Shown piece after piece: positions 31,600 to 45,900 of a stretch of 64,000 nucleotides of DNA (position 1 is the first letter of the stretch; each line of letters begins with the position of its first letter). Location: the NCBI GenBank assembly GCA_946122785.1, contig CAMGYJ010000003.1:5332001-5396000 (forward strand), read 5' to 3'. A model generated the notes under the pieces. The model had not been told where the DNA came from. It searched no databases and was given only the letters and a program-made list of their open reading frames with translations. The position numbers and the translations under genes were made by a program. Origin of the DNA: Linum tenue (lineage: Eukaryota > Streptophyta > Magnoliopsida > Malpighiales > Linaceae).

Positions 31600-34500
31600 A
31601 TGGACGGAAATTTAGAAATTTCGATCGACAAGCTCCCGGTCAAGCGCCTGGAGGCCATCGAGGAAAATGGCGCCGAGCGCTTTCCGACGTACACGTCTTT
31701 CTCCTTCTTCCTCAGTCTCGTTTTCAATCTACTATACACTCCAAAGCCTGGGAAGCCGAATGCCTTTCCTGTTGACCTAATGCCTGTTCTTTCCTTCGGC
31801 TTCTCTAGCTGACGATGAATTGGGAATTAGTGATGCCATTTTGAGTGGGCAGCTGATTGTATCTGTTTTTTTTTTTTTTTTTGGTTGCAGTGATGTTGGG
31901 TACGACGAGAAGCGAGTTTCTCTGATTCGGAGGATAGATTTTGCGTGGGCGTTGGAGAGAGAGGAAGATGACGACGAGAGGAAGAAGAAGCAGAAGAAGA
32001 GTTCCAAGGAGAGCACCTCGGGGACGCAATGGCCATGGCAGGGGATGGTGGAGAACTTGCAGTTGGCTCACCAGGAGCTCTCTGTCATTATCGATCTCAT
32101 CAACACTGTGACTCTCTTTCAATCTCTCATTTCCTCCTTAGTCAATTTTCCCTATTCATTATTCGTTTCTATAGTTATTCGTGGCTTTTGATGTTTGTGG
32201 AACTTGGTGATAGAGAGTTTGGTAGTAATTGAGTGAATGGTGAACTTTTGGTTTATATTGAGAGAAGCAATGTGGATGAACAATGAGGTTTTGAATGCTT
32301 AATGGGGAACTATAAGAATGGGGTGAAGCTGAAGTCAGTGAATTTTCCTTTTGGTTTTTGTGTAGTTGGAAGCTAATGATGCTGTAACAGTTGCTAGTAT
32401 GAGCAGACCAAAACCGTTAGCTGAGGAGCAGCTGGCTGATCATGCTGTTTCCACTGCAACCAAGCTACAATGCTACCGGGTACTTAACGATTTCCATCTG
32501 ACATTTCCCCCTTGCCTGTTCATAGCACCAGTTGCTGACATTACAGTTCGTTTCAATTGCAGCAACTTGGTAAATACTTTAAGCAGTCTGCCAAAGCTTT
32601 GGATCTTCAAGTGGCCAGAGAAGCAAGATTTTATGGTGCTTTGATCAGGTGTGTGATATCTGCATCATGATTTTTACGTCATTGAGTTACTTAGATGACC
32701 ATAGAGCATCCTGCTGGCGCAGATAATTAGCTCTTCTGTATAACTTAAGAAGTCTTTTTGTCAATTAAACTTGTTAGGTCTACAGTACCCTTGTAATTAT
32801 TTATGTATAGGAATGTATGTGCATAGAAGATGTAGTACTGACAAGCTAACAGATTGCAGCAGAACTGGAAAGTTAAACGCCAGAGACTGGCTGCACTTGC
32901 CCCGGCCAATGAAGGGTTCACATTTGACCTGTACGACAACTCATTATACGACCCAACAGCTGTTCGACCGACCTCTCTTTGTACCATTCGGATTGAACAC
33001 GACCCAGCTGGCATGCTTGCCATAAATTTGCCTCCAAAGTCTCTTCATTCGCTTCACTTTGGGTTTCTAGGTTTACACTCCAATAAAAGTCGTAGTAAGA
33101 CAGCCAGTAAAATCAGAACCAATTCGTCAATTGAGCATATATCAAAAGGAACCGAGAAAGAATCTCTAGATGATAATGGAAGTGTGAAAGAAACACATTC
33201 CCTGCTCCGTGAAGTTCATCAAGCAATCTTTGACGAGCAGGTCGACTATTTCTGTTTCCCAATTGTGTTATGTGGTGATGATTCCCTTTAATTCTTATAG
33301 TCTTACATTCTTCTTTTTTCTTTTGGTTTCAGGTATTTGATATAGTGAACCGTGAAGCAGTTAACCAATCTTTAGGAGTCAACATTACTGGAATCCGAGA
33401 AAACTATCTACAACTGAGCATTGGTCCAGGAACCTCTGTGTTTGTATCTGTTACTCCTTGTGACCAGGATGAATCAACAACTGTCGATGGTAGAATCCCC
33501 CAGGATTTGGAATCTGCAACCTTACCTCTGGATTCAGTGGAGGATGAAAACATTATGAAGCACTTGGGCTTTCCCAATTCTACTAGTTATGAAATATTCC
33601 TTCGCCAGATATTTCATGAGAATTTTCTCGTAAAAGCAAAGGAGAAACCCGTTTCTACAGGCACTCGCGTACCTACACCCCGAGTGAAGGATGGGCCCAG
33701 TCTTCTTGGTCACTTCTGCTTATCTCTGGCTCATAGAATACTTTCAAACAAAGTTCTTATGGAGCTAGAAAAAGTGGTACCTTTCTGGTCTTGTTGATAG
33801 TTTCATCCTACTTATTGATGTCCTAAACAGGCTGTGCTCTTTTCTGAAAAAAATTCATCTTCTGTTGCCGCCAGGTTTGCAGAGTCCCGTATCTCCATTT
33901 GATATCTCATCCCACTTGGCATTCCAGGTCATCTTCCTGGACAATCTTGATGAGAGTACCACCAACCATTCTCAATGCCAATTCTCAATCACAGTCCTCG
34001 GACATCCAAGGCATGAAGAATACTGTTATTAAATCAGAGTTCCGGAACAAGGTTATGGTGAACGATGATCACATCCACATCGAAGCAGAAGGTGCTCCCA
34101 ACGTTGTTGGCCTCTTCAACGGAAGTTCTAAAGACAGATGCGTGACCAACAAATATGATTGTGATTTGGTCGATCTTCCCGTCACAATTCTACAGCAGGT
34201 ACCCAGTGTGTTCATTTTGATAACACATTTGACGTTTTCTTAAAGGAACTTTATTTTAAGACCAAACAAACACACCCTTTCTGTTATGTGATCTTCTAAT
34301 GTGGTTTGTCCCCCTCTCGCAGGTTGCAAGCCAGGTTATCCGTTGGCTGCACGAGGAGGCTCTCGGGGTGGGCATGAAGGCAAGTCGGGATTTCCTGTGC
34401 TTGTCTTTCGAGCTGGATCAAGGCGAGCTACTCAGCCTGGTGGCCCACGTAGACCCAGAAGACACTCAGGGATGCATATCTTGGTGGCTGGTCATGGATG

Positions 34501-34652
34501 AAAGCTTTGCAGAAGAGAGGAAACTCTATGCCGATGCTGATGTAGATGGATCGTCCGATTACCGGAAGTTCTTGGGGTATCTTACCTTGGATGTGTTGTA
34601 TTCAACCCTGATGGATCTAGTCAGTTTGTGCAGCGGCGGCGGAGGCCGTTGA
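31600..34652 (+). CDS. MED17: Mediator subunit 17 (MED17), 8 exons
   Basis: MED17 is a head-module scaffold of the Mediator complex, linking regulators to RNA polymerase II in the nucleus. In plants it is also needed for small-RNA gene transcription. Exons by GT/AG borders and conserved reading are 31600-31688, 31891-32107, 32366-32479, 32563-32648, 32853-33240, 33333-33776, 33875-34198 and 34323-34652. Together they make 664 codons including the stop (663 aa), close to the Arabidopsis protein. Hallmarks are MDGNLEISIDKLPVKRLEAI, RVSLIRRIDFAWALE, LAHQELSVIIDLIN, ARFYGALIRLQQNWKVKRQR, QSLGVNITGIRENYL and the C-terminal WWLVMDESFAEERKLY. No lesion was found. The start is the family-typical MDGN. 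Confidence 0.95.
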
Positions 34653-36848
34653 CATGGTTCTTATCATCTAAGAGATCCCCCTGTAATTTTCTTCTGTAAT
34701 GCAGTAGTCATGTAAGCACAGGGAAGGTACTTTGTACATTAACACTGTCCTTAATCTTATCCATATTGTCTTTTCAGAATCATTCTACTTGGTTATTGAA
34801 TTGCAATGGTTCTGTGTTTACAGGAAAGATTACTTGATTGTCTAGATGACTGAATCTTGAAGCGAAGAGCATATGAACTAGATCTGGTTGATAAATCAAA
34901 AGTAATTTTGCATTATTTAACAAAAGAGAAAGTCGTCGTTATTTAGTTTGGTCATTACCTAAAGCTGGACTTTGACTTTCCCCGCGCCCAATAAAATGAA
35001 TCACATCAGAGAGAGAGATACACTCATACACACATTCGCCTCAAATGCAACACCCGCACGAAATGAACACTTTAGTCATTAAAAATTTAAAACAAATCAA
35101 CAGGCAATGGTTTAGTCATTAATTACTTGATAATAATCAAAATTAACAACACATCGAAACCCTAATAGTACGAAAACAGAAACTAATTATACATCTCTCT
35201 CTTTCTTTTTGGGTAGATTTACATCATCTCTTCCAATGGAAGTTGCTGGCGAAAGATTAGTTTAATGATTATTGATTACAATCACACTAGCGTATAACCA
35301 ATATGACAAATCAGGGCGGAAAGGGGTTTGATTAGGAGGAGGGAATTAATTAAGAAAATCTCAATTATTATTATATAACAAGCAAAAATTTGTAGTCAGC
35401 TGTACCAAAAAATATTAACCAAAATCTACAACTTTTCTTGAATTAGATTCTAATCCTATGATTATTTATTTGTTTATATAAACTAGGTGGAACTATTTTC
35501 ATTAAACCGTCGATAAACTTTGGATTTATTAACAAATCGATCGCCAGATATTGATTTGTAATGAATGTTTCTCACTAGAATTTAAAAGAACTAACAAAAC
35601 AAACAATTGTCGATACAGACAATTTGGTAACGATTTAGTGTGATGTAAAATTGGATCTTATACTAGGATTTTTAATCTTATCCTTGATTATTATTAACGT
35701 GGGAGTTAACACACTAATTTTGAACAGAGTTAACCTATAACTTAGACACGGAAATGAGACATAATTATTACGCTAGTTATTCCGAATTTCAGTAATAGAT
35801 ATTATAAAGAATTAAATCCCAAATTGAGAGAGATCAAGAATTCTCACTATTTCTTAGATTCATGTACAGTAGTGACAGCTTTTTTATAACATCAAAATTC
35901 AGTGACCATTTATGCAATTGACCCTATTTTTAGCTGGAATTTCCCATTTGTGAGAAAAATCAAATAAAGCAAATTTTCCTCTCCCAGTTTCCGTTAAACA
36001 ACAGATCCCTTTCGTGACACACTGCTCTCTCTGTCTCACGCCCACGCCACAACAAGCGCAGAGAGAATAAGGAAGAAAGACGGAAAAAAATAAACAACCA
36101 TCAAAAATACCAATCCAACTGTAAACTCCCTCTCCCTTCGGCCTTCTTCCTTCTTCCTTCTTCCTTCTTCAGTCTTCTTCTCCTCCCCCATCCCTGCCCA
36201 AATTCCACCCTTCCTCGTCGCTGCCTTCCTCCCCATTTCCAGCTCCTTCTGAGCTCTCTCCCCCCCGTTCGCCGTCTTTGCTTCCTTGGCATTGGGCGCC
36301 GAACGGGCTTTACTAAACTTGGAGGGAGGGAAGACAAAGAGTGTCAGTCTCAAGAGTCCTTCCGCGCGAGGTTTATCCCAATTGGAAATTGGTGGGGGTC
36401 TTCTTTCCCTTTCTTTCCTCTCGCTTTACCTTGGTGGGTATTCGAGGAGCAGGAACATGTGGGCGATCGTGATGGGTTTGTCTTGAGATTGCCCCTTCGT
36501 TTCTCTTTTCACGCCCCCCTGATTCGACAGCGGCTTTCATTTTCCTAGCTGGGTTGGAATCCGATTTCTCTTATTAAGGAGGGTTTTGATTTTTTTCGCT
36601 GTGCAATCATTGGATGGTAGTGTGTGGACTTTGTTGAAGTTGAGTCCGGGCACGGCAGGCAGTTCACGTCCCACTATTAGATGTAGTAGCTGGTTTTCTC
36701 TTCTGCTCATGGAATGATGGATTGTTGATTTGCGGGAGTGGTTGCCGTGGTGGGTTTTGGGACTTGAGGAAGAGGGTTTAATTCGGATTTTGGTTTTGGG
36801 GTTGGATTTGTATTGATCTTGGGGAGGGAGATTGCTAGAGTGGGGAGA
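34653..36848. other. Intergenic DNA with probable leader of the TMEM128-like gene
   Basis: 34653 to about 34800 is likely MED17 3' UTR. The middle is AT-rich without features. From about 36000 the sequence becomes C/T-rich with a CTTC repeat (about 36136-36180), followed by GC-richer sequence up to the ATG at 36849. This probably holds the promoter and 5' UTR of the next gene. A short open frame at 36286-36486 is not supported as a gene. Confidence 0.5.
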
Positions 36849-39241
36849 ATGTCTGGGGGGACGCCGAGAGGTGGGTATGTGAGGCAGAGACATAGCCAAG
36901 GAGGATATGGATCGAGTGGTGATGATTTGGAGGATGATGCTTGCTCAAGACCACAACAGCACTTCTCTCCAACTCCTCCCAGAGTTAGGTCTTGGGTAGA
37001 GATTTTGGAGAATCTGCTCTGGATTGCTTCATCCCTTTTCATCGTTTACTATGGGGACAGACATTCCAATTTGATATATCTACTGTGGCACGATGGTAGG
37101 ATAAGAAGGTAAGCAGCTCAGTTTGTTCTGTTTCTCTTCTCACGGTTTGATATAATTTGTGGTATAGTTGGTACTATCTCAAATATTGAACTTGAATGAT
37201 AGCAAAGACTATTAGGATGGTAGGTGGATACCCTAGATAACTGTTTCTATAATTATGGGTGCGTTCTGTTCCTGGATATGAATGATCTCATTTTCATGTT
37301 TCTTGGTTATTCTTTGGTCACTGAAACTGCTGATAACATGTGTTGTTCTCTGAAAAAAGCTCTATATTCGGAAGAAATGGCATTCCAATTTTATTTATGG
37401 ATGGCACTTGTGCTTGTCTAGTGGTCTAATCCTGCTACCTGTAACTATGGGGAAAAGAATAGTGTGCCCCTATTTACATTGTGGCAGCCAATATCTGTAG
37501 TGCTGGTGTGGAAGAGCGGGCTAGAGTTAACTTTGTTGCTGAGGTTCTGAAATGGGTTATATGATCCATGGGGATAAGAATAGTGTGCCCTATTTATACT
37601 GTGGCAGTTAGTATTCCTAGTGCCAAAATTAAAGCGGTCGCAACAATTGTTTCTGAGAGGTTTCTTGCATGTTAATCGAGTCTTTGAAATAGAAACTGGC
37701 GTACTTATATGACGCACACATATCCAATGTGCAAAGTGCAAAGTGGGCTTGCCCAATAATATATGGAAAACGTACCGTGGATGGGAGAGGAACAGGAGTC
37801 CTCAGGTGCATAGTCATTTGCTTCATTTCTTAGATTTCCACAATAGGATTCAAAAGGACCGACAAAGGGAATCCAAACACAGTTTGAATGACACTGAGAT
37901 GCTGAGTCATTATTATCATTTCCCGTTTTACTTATTCTATTAACTAGCTTTGTTTTGCCAACCTTAGCAATGACCTTCATTTCTATAGTAGTCAAGTTAT
38001 CAGCTGAAGAATCTGTCTAGGGGAATCAAATGCAGAAGTCATCTGCTGTTAAGGCTTTAATTTCCAGCGTGCTATTGGGATAATTTTACGATATCTCGGC
38101 TATTCATCCTAGTTTCTTTCTGTCATATCCTATTCTCATTTTGGTGACTTTAACCTCAGCTAGTTACCAGCTGTAACACGTTGAAGTATGTACATTGAAT
38201 TGGTGATCAAGTTTTCCACTCAATGTTAAATTTTACTTCTTGTGGCATTCCATTATTAGCTTGATGCGAGTGCCTAGATTCATTTTTCAGTTTTGCTGTG
38301 AAGCGAAAAATAAGCTGCAGTTTGCTGTGTGATTTGGTTGTTCTTACTTGTGGGGGGCTCTTCACATGGAAATCTTTTATATCTATGTGACGTTAGATTC
38401 ACCCCTTCAGTCACTTTAAATAAAGTCTTCCAATATGTCGGGCTGGTAAAGTGTTCTTTTGTATCTGCTTGTCATAAACTCCTCTAGTAAGCTGATGATA
38501 TCACTTGCTCTCACCATGGCATGTATTGAAAAGTGTAGTTCATATTCAAACCAGGTCTAAACCCAGATTTTATGTGCTTTATGCATGCATCTGCCTTTTT
38601 CGTTCTAGAAGCTGTTGTTCATCTTGCTGTATCAGTTACTAGTGTAAATGGCTGGCCATGTGACCAGGATATGAAAATAACTTGATGCTCCCACGTTGAA
38701 AAGTTCACTTACGGTATCTATCATTGCTGAAATTCCATGCAGAATGCCCTTGTACTTCGGGATGGCAGGTGTTGGTTTCAATGTACTTATATTTTTGTAC
38801 ACAAGTTTGTTTGCTTGGAGCGACAGAAGATTTGACGAGAAATGGGAATTGTCGAGCTTATCTGCTTTACCATGGGTTACTGTATTGGGACTCGTCTCCT
38901 TCTGCTTGTAAGAACTTATTTAACATCTGATCATCTCTTCAATGATTCTCATTTATTACCATCAGACCACTCATCCTGTTTATCCAACTTCTTACTCATA
39001 TAGGTTCAGTGTGGCTTTGTGGCCAATATGGAGTTTCTTGACAATTCCTCTTCTGGTACAAATCTCAGATGCCCCTAAACCTTCTGTACTTTATCATAGC
39101 TTCTCTCGCATACCATCCAAATCCTAACTTGTCCTTTTTTTTCTTCTGCAGTTCACCCTGTTCATGGCTTTCATGATAATCTTTCCTTCAGTAATAGTTG
39201 GAACGCTGAGGCAACAAGGTGATGCATTCCGTATAGATTAA
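36849..39241 (+). CDS. TMEM128-like four-helix membrane protein, 4 exons
   Basis: Spliced exons 36849-37108, 38743-38907, 39004-39055 and 39152-39241 give 188 aa with correct phases. The N-terminus (about 45 residues) is polar and Gly/Ser/Arg-rich (MSGGTPRGGYVRQRHSQGGY). Four hydrophobic segments follow: WVEILENLLWIASSLFIVYY, FGMAGVGFNVLIFLYTSLFA, LPWVTVLGLVSFCLF to FSVALWPIWSFLTIPLL, and TLFMAFMIIFPSVIVG. The order and motifs (GDRHSNLIYLL, RRFDEKWELSS) match the plant members of the TMEM128 family, an ER-type membrane protein of unknown function. Intron 1 is 1.6 kb. The gene looks intact. Confidence 0.82.
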
Positions 39242-41648
39242 AAGACTCTCGAGAGCAGGTGGAGATACTCTGACATAGATGAACAATTTTCTAACCCAAA
39301 ACCATGGTGGGTAGCACTTGATGTAGGTCAAAAGATCCATTTTGTCTCATGGAAGAACACAAATTTACTGCACAGTTTTGACCTCTTGGTGTTGGAGGTG
39401 GTGGTCGCAGAAGAAAGCTGATCTGGAATTCACCCGATCAGTTGTTATACCCTCAATTGTCCTTGACACAGACACTAAAATTTTCAGGCAACCATCTCTT
39501 ATAAAGTGCAGGATTGGGTCGATAAACAAGGCGGGATGGAGAGACTTCAAGCAGGAATTTAGATTGATTGATTTGATTGGTTGTATTGTGATAAGTTTTG
39601 TGACTGAATTCCATCTCGCCCTTGTTTTTTGATTGCTCTTTAGAATTTGAATGAGAAGGGGCCAGTACAGTTCCAATAGTGACTAAATTTGGTGTTCATA
39701 ATATTTTCTTGTCGTAACTCGTATAGTCTCATCTGGATTCATCCTGTTTCCATAACATCACAAAGCTGCAGGCTTTGATGTTTCGACCTTCTGTGATCCC
39801 TTTTCTTACTTAGTTTCTATGATCCCTTTCATTGATGATCGTTTAAGCTTGTTCGAGATCCAGCCTACCACTTTCTAGATTTCAGCTGAACCATATCCAG
39901 GTTGCAATACAGCAGCAGAGACTAGATATTAAACAAACCAGGTCATATGAGATCATTGAACTCTCTCATAAACCATGTTTGGCATGAAATGGACTCTTCA
40001 TCAACTCCACTTGGCAAAAGAACTGCAAGAAAAAGCTGAGCACACAACACCTTTTCATGCTATAGGCATGAAATTGAGTGTTCACAACCTCATTTTCGTT
40101 CTAAAAGCGTATAATCCCATCTGGGTTCATCCAATTCATTACAAATCTGCAGCCTTTGATGTTTCTTTGGCCTTCTTGCCTCTTCTGTCATCTCTGAGCT
40201 CTTTTCTACTTAAGTTTCTACCATCCTCGCTTCAATTGATGATCGTCTAAGCTCGTTCGAGTTTCAGGCAGCAATGACAGCAGCAGAGACTAAACAAGCA
40301 AGGTGAGGCAAGATCGTTTAACTCTCAAGATAGTACCACACGCTTTCCATGGAATGGACAACTTCATCAACTCCACTTGACGAAAAAAAATAAGGGAGGA
40401 AAAGGTTGAGCACATAAGAACATGCGGATATTGCCAAAAATTAGTCCATATATTGCTATCTCCAACGAGTAACCTCGTGGAGAAGGCTTCGTGACTATTT
40501 TTCCATTTCTCATGAGAAGGTTGTAGTTCTTATTAGTTAAGAAATGGAACAGTGGGCAATTAGTTGACTGCTTCATACATTTCTACGCGTAGGAGTTGAT
40601 GATGATGACACTTAGATCCTGTTGGGATACTTTTCTTTGCAGAGAGGCTATGGCAGCCATAGAAGTTGTTAATTGGGTTTTGATGCTTTCAGACTGAGTT
40701 GGGGGACAGTTCTTTTTTGGGTGGATTTCCACTTTGAAAGATCACCAAACAACACACATAGTAGCCCTCACCAAACTCCATCTCTTATATTCCACATTCA
40801 ACAACAACTGTTCTTGAGTTGAGTAATTTGGTGGGAAGTGGGTGTTACATTTTCCTTTGCATTTATAAACTCCAAACGTTAGGATTATTTTAGAAGTACC
40901 GATGAATTTAGGTAGAGCGGCGTGTTTTTTACGTATAATCTCAACACGACTAGGATGCAAAATTTATTGAATTGACAAAATTATGCTCAGATATTGGCGA
41001 AAGGGTTAATGACGTTCTTTTTTCAAATACAGTAGTTTTCTTATACAGAATATATTTGTGCATTATAATTATGAATAAGTAACTTAATTCGGAATTTCTT
41101 CATGCTGGGTTAACACGTTAATATTTTTTGTATGAGCCATAGCTAAATATTAATACAACATTGAAGGAGAGGGGGGAAACCAGAGTTTTAGAGGAATTTG
41201 AATCCAAGTATCCAACACTTCGAGAGTTACAACTCTAGCATGAATTGATACCACTTGGCTACAACACCTTCGTATTTACATCGCGTGTAATTTCCTTTTT
41301 CTCTCGCAATTTAGCTCACATCATTCTTTTTACGGCTCATTTTCTAAAATATGTATCTCATGAGGGCGTATTTCAATGAACCTAAAAGAAAATTGTCAAC
41401 TTCATTCATACTGCATGGGATCAGCATGCAATCATCAAATTTTGAATGAATTTTTTCAATGTCGTAATTTGGAAGCAGATAAACGACTTATGATATAATA
41501 TTGATTTGGTTTCTTAATGAATGTTACACATTGATAACAACCCTTATCATTTATAGCTAATATCCCTTATGGTTTCATCATTCAAAGGGCAAGAAAAGTA
41601 AAACCCACAGCTCATTATTCAAACTTTTAAATTCTCATAATTCAAAAT
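39242..41648. other. Intergenic DNA with an old segmental duplication
   Basis: 39242 to about 39700 is likely 3' UTR and downstream sequence of the TMEM128-like gene. About 39715-40060 and 40105-40385 are diverged direct copies that share CAGCAGCAGAGACTA and CATCAACTCCACTTG blocks in the same order. The short open frames there do not look like genes. 40400-41648 shows nothing recognisable. Confidence 0.5.
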
Positions 41649-42420
41649 TTTTTTTTTTTTTGACAAAAGATAATCATTAGATTAAACCCATAGATCATTA
41701 CATCCTGGAATACAGCCAAGCCCGAAAATCAAACAAGCGACAAGTAGTCGGGAACAAGGACAGGGTCTGTCTAGCTACCAAATGAGCTACCCTATTATTT
41801 CGTCGACCTACAAATCGAACAGTGAAACCTACATTGGAAGCAAATAAATTGACTATCTCCACCAGAATTGCCCCTATATGATTATCCCGAACGTCTTTCC
41901 GAAGAATCTTCTCAATTAAAATCTGGGCATCACCTTCGAACCTCATGTCAGTGAATCCATTAGCCACACACCAACCAATCGCCTCCCGGAGACCAGAGCT
42001 TCCACCATCATTGGATTATCAAGGACCGGGAACTGAACCCCCTTCGCAAGGATGACCTCTCTATCGGGATTGAGGATAATCATCCCCCCGCCGCATGAGA
42101 ACCCACCCGCACAGCCCCATCCCACATACAAATAGCTGTTGTAGCTCCATCCAAGGTTAAGGAAGGTGCCGGGAGTCGCGCAAGCTGCTCATTCTGGTCC
42201 CGAGGTAAACTAAGCCATTCTTGGACTTGTTGATGGACTTGCCGCATCAAGACAGGGATCATGTACTGTTTGCCTTCAAAGACGACCCAGTTACGGGAGC
42301 GTCAAATCCGCCACAGCACAGCCACTATAGACATCACCAAAGCAGGGTCATGCACCGCAGCCAGCAATTTCTTCAGAAAGAGCGGGAACGTATGGCGAGG
42401 CAACCCTTCACCCAAAAAAT
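41649..42420 (-). pseudogene. LINE fragment (RNase H end), minus strand
   Basis: On the minus strand several frames join into an RVT_3-type RNase H region. They include GWGCAGGFSCGGGMIILNPDRE and FEGDAQILIEKILR, then VRFVGRRNNRVAHLVARQ. An A-run (T-run on plus, 41650-41662) marks the 3' end, as in LINE insertions. The upstream RT is absent, so the copy is 5'-truncated. Frameshifts separate the pieces. A target duplication could not be fixed. Confidence 0.65.
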
Positions 42421-42756
42421 TCGATTAGGAATTCGAATTTAAAACCTTTAGGTTCAAAACTAGCGATATTATAACTAGATCAAACTCTTATTCGCATACA
42501 AATCGTCACCTAGTAGTTCAAATGCTGGGATCGACATCCCTTTCTAACTAAGTCTTTATTGTCTACGAGGGTTATCTAATACCAAACTTCCCTTTCAGTC
42601 CCAACGTTGAACCAATAGGTTTCAATTGATTTGAATATTTTGGTAACATTTCAGTCAACCCAAATCGCCACCTCCTCATCGGCTCATCCTTCTTCATTGC
42701 TCTAACTACAAAAGATCGTAACTTTTCCTCACCATATTTTGTGCAAAAATTCAATG

Positions 42757-42930
42757 ATTAAAATACCATACCGTACCGGTGATTCGACCTGAAAAACCTT
42801 TTATCAGAAGCAAAACCAGTAGGCGGTATTTAGCAGTATAATATGGTTGAACCATAGTTAAACCATGATTTTAGCATAAAATACCCTACCGCTGACTTTT
42901 TCGGTACGACCTCCAGTACGGTATTTCAAT
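42757..42930. mobile_element. Possible short MITE with degenerate inverted ends
   Basis: AATACCATACCGTACCGG near the left and CCAGTACGGTATTT near the right are imperfect inverted repeats about 170 bp apart. No TSD is evident and nothing is encoded. Confidence 0.3.
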
Positions 42931-45900
42931 CCTTGAAAAATTAACATTTAGGAGATGAAGTCATTAATTGTTTCTTTTTTTAATGACAATATATGTGTTA
43001 TTTAGACAAGAAAGTAGACAGAGAATATATCTACAAATAATTATGTGTTCTAGACACTCAATCTAATCCAATCTATATTCTCGTATCCTATATTGCTCTC
43101 AATCTTCGATCATATGCATGCTCGATGACACTAGTCGATACTAGCTCAAGTCAAGAAAATATGCATGATTATTCCGCCGAATCCATATTGAGTGCATCAC
43201 AACATGTAGAATGTGTATCACAAAGATATGCAAAAGACCTAAATGAGTCCATTCATTCCTACAACATCATCGATCGTTCTCCCAACAAACATCGTCGTGC
43301 CCTATCCTCTCGGAGAGGATCATAAATCTCGAGCGAAACAAACAGTATCTAGTGATCATGATAGATAATTGTAGTTCGTCGTCATGCAGATTTGTCGCAG
43401 TTGTCGATCCAGACCTTCGTGATTGAGAACCTCGTTAGTGATGAATCCCATGCTTAGTGAGTAATGATTGATCCCTTATTGCTGGTAAAGACAATGCACA
43501 TGATTAATAACCGTCGTCCCCGGATTAGTAATGATGAATGTACATAAATTCTCAATATAAATTGAGCCTTGTTTTAGTAAGAATGGTCACACTACTATAG
43601 TCCCTACTCCCTACTCCCTAATTAGTAATGCTTGTTACAGTTTATTAATGAGAAATTACAATCCTTTAGTTTTGTCTGGCTTTGTTTTATAGGTAAAATC
43701 CAAATCTCTCTGCAGCAAAAAATAATAAAATGTCAGCTGGCAGAGTTTTGTGAAGACTGGTTTACTGTGGACATCAATAATTAATTAACTTAAAAACTTT
43801 GTGCACATCGACCCTAACAAGTACAAAAAGAATAAGTAGTTATGTGTGTAATAAAAAATAGTATTTCAAAAGCAAAGCAAAGGAGAAGAAAGATAGATTT
43901 AACAAACAGATTTTATCGATTGTTGAATAGAACTAACCTTAATTCTTAATCATATAACATTAAAACCCAACTTGTTATTGATCTAGCGATATCAAAGAAA
44001 CAAAGAAGATTAATTAGTATTTGATAGAGTATAGTTTAGAAGACAAACGAGCTTAGGTAGCCAAGGTGTATCAATCATCCAACTCACTCACTCCACAAAA
44101 TGCCTACACGTCAGCCGGCGGTCGGGTCCCGCCGGCCACCGCCAGTTCATCAAAGATCCCGACAAGTGGAAGAGCATCCATGCTACAGTGGACCAACACA
44201 CAGGTTATCAAAACCTGTTCCATGCACAAATTTAGTGGGGTGTGAAGTGGTGGGGCAAGAAAAATAAATCTTTATGAATCTTTGTCTTCTCTTTTTCCAA
44301 TGGGAAATTTTATTATTTTACTCTCTTTTTTATTTTGATTTTTTACTTTTTTTATATAGGGCAGAGGGAGTGTTTGACTCTCTTTGGTTCACTACTTTTG
44401 GTCCCATAGGAAAACAGAGGGTGATTTTGTGAGGTGGAAGAGAACAAATAGCTATCTGCCAATCTCACGTCTTATTGTTATCGTGGATTTGTTAATTGTA
44501 CTTTTTTCGACCTTTTCCTCCCACATAGAAAAATGAAAAGCAATGGTTTAGGTTTGCTATGGCTGTCCTTTCTCTTCACAATCCCAAGTGGTTTGATTGG
44601 TAGAAATTTGAAAAAACCCAAGTATTTGGTTGTATCAAGAACAAATCGGGATAATCCACAGTGTAATAAAGATAATTATAGTAAAATGGTAAAAAATACA
44701 TAGATTTACGTGGTTCACTAACAGAATGTCTTAGTTATTCCACGAGCGGGAGAGAGTAAGGTTCATCATACGTGAGGAGATTACATATTACAGAGGGATA
44801 TGAGACGTAAATATAGTACTTCTCCAATCGACCTAACCCTAATCTAATGGTAAATAATAATGTTATAGACCAGGTCCAGAACAGAAATCCAAACGTGTAT
44901 AAGCCCATGCACAGCGAGATCCATGTAACAGCTAGTCGACCACAAATTATCCAATTAATTCAAGTCATATCAACAGGTTGGATAGTACTAGTAAAGAAGA
45001 GTGCTTTTTATACGAGATTCTTCCCACACTATGCCTTCTGGTGTGGTTCACTCATTGACTCAACATTTCGACGAAATCTTCAGGCAGAATGGACCACGAT
45101 CCGCAATAACATGTTTGTTTCCCAAAGTATACAATCATAATAACATTGTCACAACGTAAGGCTTGTCGAGTGATCGATAACTCGAAAACCATTACAATGG
45201 TTCTTTTGTTAACTAGCCTAGTTGGTAGGATAGGTCGAGTGACTATTTGTAGTCCCCCTAAGTTCATGCCCGAGATGTGGTTGTCTCAATGACATGGGAG
45301 TTAGGGGTTTAATTTGTGTGCATCAAATAAGACGGCCTCTTATTTATTCATGCAATGTCGGCTTCTTGATCATTTCAATGTACTATTGGATCGATTTGAT
45401 GATCAAACTCTTTCAATCTATTAATATAATCTCCATCTTTTTGCTATGTTATCACGACTCATAAGTTGATTGAATCACGAAATTGAATGGTTGAAAATTT
45501 CACCGTCTACATAGCTCCAAATTTTTATGGCATCTCCCATTTTATGTATAGAATTTTCTATTATCGCAAACTTTTATAACTCAGTGTCGCTTGTCTCGTT
45601 GATTTACATTTTTTATTTACCTCAAAGTCTCCCATTCCAAAACCTTAACTCCTTTCTTTATATAGACCAACTCAAACAAATATAGTACACAAAATTAGTT
45701 AGGTGTTAGGTTTTCACATGGTGTTACACATTAATCACAATGGGGACCCAAGCTATTAATATTCAGTATTCCCAATTTCTTACAAAATAAATTTTCAAAG
45801 TATTATGCACGACAACAAAAGGGGGAGATAAAAATTAAAAATGGTCTCTTATCATAATTCGCAACGAAAAACGAAAATCCTTCATTTTCTCTCTCCACCG

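Noticed and set aside
36036..36353. Minus-strand 105-codon frame upstream of the TMEM128-like gene
   Set aside because: It is the reverse of C/T-rich leader sequence and gives low-complexity Lys/Glu/Arg protein.
42221..42442. 73-codon plus-strand frame
   Set aside because: It is antisense to the LINE fragment and has no domain.
44640..45480. Possible additional repeat element with a TACGTGGTTCACT motif
   Set aside because: Resembles sequences common in plant repeats, but no termini, TSD or coding content could be established.
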